From assembly GCA_004352715.1 (NCBI GenBank), contig SCFE01000034.1:275097-339096 (forward strand): a stretch of 64,000 bases of DNA. The letters are read 5' to 3'. The stretch's first letter is position 1. Each line of letters opens with the position of its first letter. The stretch is from Hofstenia miamia. Its lineage: Eukaryota; Xenacoelomorpha; Acoela. The position numbers and the translations under genes are program-made. The notes under the pieces are model-generated. The model did not search any database and was not told where the DNA came from. It saw only the letters and a list, made by a program, of their open reading frames with translations. Positions 59,931-64,000 of the stretch are shown here, in pieces.

Positions 59931-60478
59931 TAGCAGAACACTTCAATAGTGATAACACACACAAAAAAGCATAGAATGCAACTCTATAATTGCAAATTCA
60001 CCAACAATGACAGTATAATTAATTGCATCTACAAAGTTGACAGACAAGATCTATACTCATTTATCCACAACAGGCTACTGGAAAGCATGTGGTGAAGATT
60101 CAAAAATAAATGCAACATTGACAACAACATGGAAACACTAAGACATAAATAAATTTTGATACAATTAAGCATCAAAAACAATCAAAGAGCAAACTGCTAG
60201 ATTGCTAAGACCATTAACCCCAATAAACCAAAAATTTTCAAAAAGAGACAATTCAATCAGCAGTCAATAAGCTACAAATAGACAAATGAAAAAATCATTG
60301 TAAACAATGTGGTTTAACAAGGCCATATGAAACTGGAATGCAAAACAATCATATACACTGTCAAGGACAAAGGCTTCTACACATCAGAAGATGCTGAAGA
60401 ACTCACACAACAATCAGACCTAATTGAAGGAAATATAAACTAGATAGGGCACTGTCTTTAGACAATACAAAATAAATT

Positions 60479-60688
60479 TTTATTGTTACTGAATTATTAG
60501 AATGCAATATAATTCCTGTCACAATTAACAGTATGAATATTAAAGCAATGGTCAACACAGGTGCATCAAAAACTATAATGGCTAATACCTGTGCTAACAA
60601 AATTAAATGTATGCAAGAAAATATAATGAATAATGATATACAATTAATAAATGCATCATGTGACTACATCAACATCAAGGAGTCATAA
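60479..60688 (+). pseudogene. Retropepsin-like protease fragment with active-site Asp changed to Asn
   Basis: An open stretch containing PVTINSMNIKAMVNTGASKT, the layout of the aspartic protease of LTR elements, which cleaves the Gag-Pol polyprotein. The catalytic DTG/DSG triad reads NTG (AAC at 60554-60556), so the enzyme would be inactive. It lies between Gag and reverse transcriptase as expected. Confidence 0.7.
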
Positions 60689-61439
60689 AAGATTTGCTGC
60701 TAACAATGCAAAACCTGAAATTACAGCAAGACACATACATAGTTGATACAATTAATCAACTGCTACCATACTAAATGCTACTAGGCCACAATTTCATAAC
60801 TGATAACAACTGCCTGATTGATTACCCTATAAGAGTGCTCACAATCCAAGAATTTAAAAACATTTCAATCTCTATAGTATCAAAGGACAAGAACACTTGC
60901 ATATTCTCATTAATTGATAATTTAAGTATAGAGATTTTTTACTAGAAATTTGTAAAAATCAAAACAGACAAAAATATTAAAGGCAACTATTTCATAAAAA
61001 GCAAAAAGGATATTGTACAAAGCAAAATTGTGCTATTAAACAACATTGCATCAATAAAGAAGAGATCAGCTATGCTGAACAACAGTCCTAAACACATCTC
61101 AGTTCAACCTAAGCAATTAATGATAACTAGTATTGCACTAGAGAAATTTGTATGAAAATCAAACAAAGTCTTATTAACATCCAACACCCAACAATCTGAA
61201 GTTGCAGAATGTGAATTACCACTAATCTCAAAGACAAGTCACCCCCACTTATTAGTAACAGAAATCATTTCAATTAAGCCTACATTAAGAAAAATCACCA
61301 GTCTTTAATAGCAGAAAGATCAGTGTTGGAAAAGCCATTGGGATAGAACATTAAAGATAAACACTACATAAAAAAGCCAATCCACTAAGCATTTCAATAT
61401 GGCCCAGCACAGTTTCAGGAAGCATACATGAAAACCTTG

Positions 61440-62350
61440 TTGGAACTCCTAAACAATGGATTATAAGAAAAAGTAAAAATCCTTATGCATTACCAACAGC
61501 CTTCATAAAACAACAAGAAAAATATCATCTTTGCATCAACTTCTGTAACCTAAATGATATAACATGTAAGAACACATATGTACCCAGAATAGAGGACATG
61601 CTTTATGATGCCACAAAATATAAGCATGACAACAATTGATCTCTGCAAGGCAGATGCACATGTGAGAAAAAGACATTGAAAAGACAACCTTCATAACATC
61701 ATCTGGACTCTACAAATGCTACATCACCCAAATACTTCTCAATGACAAGCCTAACTTACAGAAACACATGACAGCTTACATAAATGACATTATAATAGGA
61801 ACAGAAAAAGGAAAGGTCCATGCCCAGAAACTCAATGAAGTACTGCACCTACTTTACAGTGCAGAACTACAAGTTAATACTAACAAATGCCTAATAGCAA
61901 AGAAACCAGTAACCTTTCTAGGAAGAGTGATACAAATTCTCATCAAAGAAATAAAAGCACCTCAAAGCAAGAAAGATCAACAATGCATCTTAGGTTTCAT
62001 CAATTATCATCAAATTTTCTTACAAACATAGCTGAAAAAACAACTAAAATTTCAAACCTGCTAAAAAAAGAATAAATTTATTTGGAAATGGAAGGAACAG
62101 GAAGAACTTGAGCAACTAAAGAATGAAATGAAAAAATGTCCTCCTTGAACTCACCCGCACCACATGAGATTGTGATGCCATTATGGTTGCCATAGGCATG
62201 ACCCTAAGCCAAATCCAGAATGGCAAGGAAGTACCCATACAATGGTTTTCCCAAAAACTCAAACAAGCAGAAGAACACTAAGGTGCAACAAATTAGAAAT
62301 GTTTGCACTCATCAAATCCCCAAAGAAATTCCATCATTTCCTAATAAGTA
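61440..62350 (+). pseudogene. Reverse transcriptase and RNase H of the LTR element, inactivated
   Basis: Ty3/gypsy reverse transcriptase in pieces. Motifs: KSKNPYALPTAFIKQQEKYH and LCINFCNLND (61459-61560); TTIDLCKADAH (near 61627); FITSSGLYKC (near 61690); then the active-site loop AYINDIIIG (61774-61800) where families have Y-x-DD, followed by LQVNTNKCLIAKKPVTFLG. RNase H similarity follows: CDAIMVAIGMTLSQIQNGK and VPIQWFSQKLKQAEEH (62168-62280), then MFALIKSPKKFHHFL (to about 62342). Frameshifts, stops and the loss of one catalytic Asp exclude activity. These enzymes would copy element RNA to DNA and remove the RNA strand. Confidence 0.85.
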
Positions 62351-62766
62351 AAGAAATCTTTTAAAGTAAAAATAGACAACAGCAGCATATGCTTGTTAAA
62401 AAAATATGCAGGAAAGACATCATCCATAATTGCATGCTGGATCAAATACCTCAGGGATTGCAATTTTACAATATACCACAGAAAAAAAACTAGATAACTA
62501 TGCAGATCTATGAACAATGTTACCACAATATCAACATGAACTAAGAAAAGGAAGATGGTTAAAAATGCAACTTCAACTTCATCTGATCAGTACAATATGA
62601 CAACCTGCCAGATATAAATGCAGACAGAAAAAGACAACCCATACTACTGCTAATCAATAATAATCAAAGAAGAAATTATTGTCAAAGAAATAGCTAAAGC
62701 TCAAAAAATGACAGTCTTCAGCCAGATAACAAGGAAAGTTGAACAACTAATTGATGGTATGGCAAT

Positions 62767-63750
62767 GTGTTACTAAAAAAACACAAATGGAAAATCACTA
62801 CACGTGGTATACTATATGCTGACTCAAACAACAGAATCACATTCCCAAAATACTGCAAACAAGAAGTCATGAAAAAAATCCATGAAAAAGGACACATGAG
62901 ATTCAAACAAACAGAAATAGTAGCACATGAACATTTTGTGACAACATGCCTAAACCAAACGATGGAAGATGTAATCAACACATACTAAATGTGCATACTG
63001 CTAAATAAACATTGCTTCTCAGAACAATGAGCAGAACTTGAAAAAATACTTGCAAAAAGCACAAACCAAATTATGAACTGTAACATCAAACACCTCTCCA
63101 AATATGATGAAGGATACACATATGTCCTTGTACTAGTAGACAACATCACCAAATACTGTAAGATTATCCCAGTTTGTAAAATACAATCTCAGACAATAGC
63201 AGAAGCCATTCTCAACAACTGGATATGCATTTATGGTCGAATGGAACAAATAATCATTGACCAAGGAATACAATTTGAAATCAACCTCTTCCTAACACTG
63301 GCAAAACAATTGGAAATACTACATTGTCACACAACTGTAAATCACCCACAAGCAAACAGTGGGATAGAACATGTAAACCAAACACTACTGAAACTGATGC
63401 ATGCAATAACCTCTTATGTAGATGGCAAAAAATTGTGAGAAGTACCCCCTCATTTAATACTTCTACAACACTCACCCCACTCCACAACAAAAATGTTGCC
63501 ATACAAAGCACTCTTTTCACATGATGTGCCTACACAGATATCAATGCTTTTCTATGGTTAAGCCTGCAATATCAACAACAAATATCTCAACCAATGAATG
63601 GACAAAATAATAATAATCCATGAAAAGAAAAGCTCCATCAGACAGCAATGATACTCTAACTGATTCTTATACAGACAGCCCTACAAGGTTGGTGACAATG
63701 TATACAATCACTAACATTCAAATCCTAAAAAGCTGCCAAAAAAATAGAGC
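62767..63750 (+). pseudogene. Integrase of the LTR element, inactivated
   Basis: The N-terminal zinc-binding half-motif HEKGHMRFKQTE (62881 on) is present, but the following Cys pair is not clear. The catalytic core (63073-63438) has YTYVLVLVDNITKYCKIIP, IIDQGIQFE (second acidic residue kept) and NHPQANSGIEHVNQTL (Glu kept). The first acidic site lies in NCNIKHL, with Asn where Asp is expected. In shifted frames STPSFNTSTTL and LPYKALFSHDVPT follow, then YKVGDNVYNH (near 63684), like the C-terminal GPY/F region. The enzyme would insert element DNA into the genome. Stops, frame changes and the substitution make it inactive. Confidence 0.85.
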
Positions 63751-63929
63751 ATTCAAAAATCAATAAATTTGAAAAATTCAAATTAATAAACAATGAAAAT
63801 AACAAGGATTATCTGACAAAAGGAATAATTCCCATCAAAGAGCAGCTCTTTGATGAAGTTTACCATTTAAAATCCTCTTCACCAGAACAAATGTGTACAC
63901 AACCAAGCTGATTAACTAAATATAATATT

Positions 63930-64000
63930 AATTACAGGGGCGCACCCAGCTTTTTCTCTGAGGAGGGGAGCTATTATATATATATATATATATATATATA
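63930..64000. repeat. GC-rich repeat end followed by (TA)n
   Basis: GGGGCGCACCCAGC... ending GAGGAGGGGAGC is followed by a TA run to the window edge. It resembles the end of a dispersed element inserted at or next to the LTR element's 3' side; too short to classify. Confidence 0.5.

Larger units (their letters stand above)
58423..63929 (+). mobile_element. Degenerate Ty3/gypsy-type LTR retrotransposon
   Basis: The order gag-like, protease, reverse transcriptase, RNase H, integrase is that of the Ty3/gypsy group. The body is A-rich and G-poor on the coding strand, unlike its surroundings. A candidate 5' LTR end and primer site lie at 58707-58710. No 3' LTR is visible before the unrelated repeat at about 63930, so the copy may be 3'-truncated. 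All domains carry stops and frameshifts. The start is approximate. Confidence 0.8.

Noticed and set aside
1-64000. CRISPR arrays, operons or prokaryotic defence systems
   Set aside because: No spaced identical repeats of suitable size and no bacterial gene organisation; the DNA is clearly eukaryotic.

Overview
The window looks like nuclear DNA from an AT-rich invertebrate animal, perhaps an arthropod; the species cannot be fixed from sequence alone. The grounds are very high A+T, many long (TA)n runs, intron-like non-coding DNA with splice-acceptor-like polypyrimidine-AG sites, no operons or ribosome binding sites, and dense remnants of animal-type transposons (Tc1/mariner, hAT, non-LTR, Penelope-like and Ty3/gypsy-like). 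The assembly contains N runs and five single-N joins, several flanked by unmerged duplicate sequence, so part of the apparent structure is artefact.

Layout: 0-5 kb is non-coding, with one possible small MITE. 5.4-8.1 kb holds two overlapping copies of one Tc1 locus, separated by a stray LINE endonuclease fragment between single Ns. 8.86-9.10 kb carries an intact small membrane-protein ORF. 9.67-11.0 kb is a Tc1-like element with clear inverted repeats and TA flanks but a broken transposase. 11-27 kb is almost featureless apart from a decayed LINE reverse transcriptase at 21.8-22.7 kb. 27-34 kb is repeat-rich: (TA)n, minisatellites, duplicated contig ends and a third Tc1 family (30.75-32.04 kb). 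34.4-36.1 kb is a decayed hAT element with transposase C-terminus, terminal inverted repeats and an imperfect 8-bp target duplication. 39.16-39.39 kb, minus strand, is a paralogue of the 8.9 kb membrane-protein gene. 48.55-49.39 kb is a sharply GC-rich island packed with short stem-loops. 50.9-51.7 kb is a non-autonomous hAT-like element. 52.2-55.2 kb holds two Penelope-like remnants with hammerhead-like core boxes. 58.4-63.9 kb is a degenerate Ty3/gypsy-type LTR retrotransposon.

The best evidence for functional host sequence is the pair of small single-pass membrane proteins, on opposite strands about 30 kb apart, with 33 of 48 residues identical over the conserved block and many silent codon differences. 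The most unusual unexplained object is the hairpin-dense GC-rich island. Nearly all other recognisable coding sequence is dead transposon. No bacterial-style system, CRISPR array, tRNA or rRNA gene was seen.
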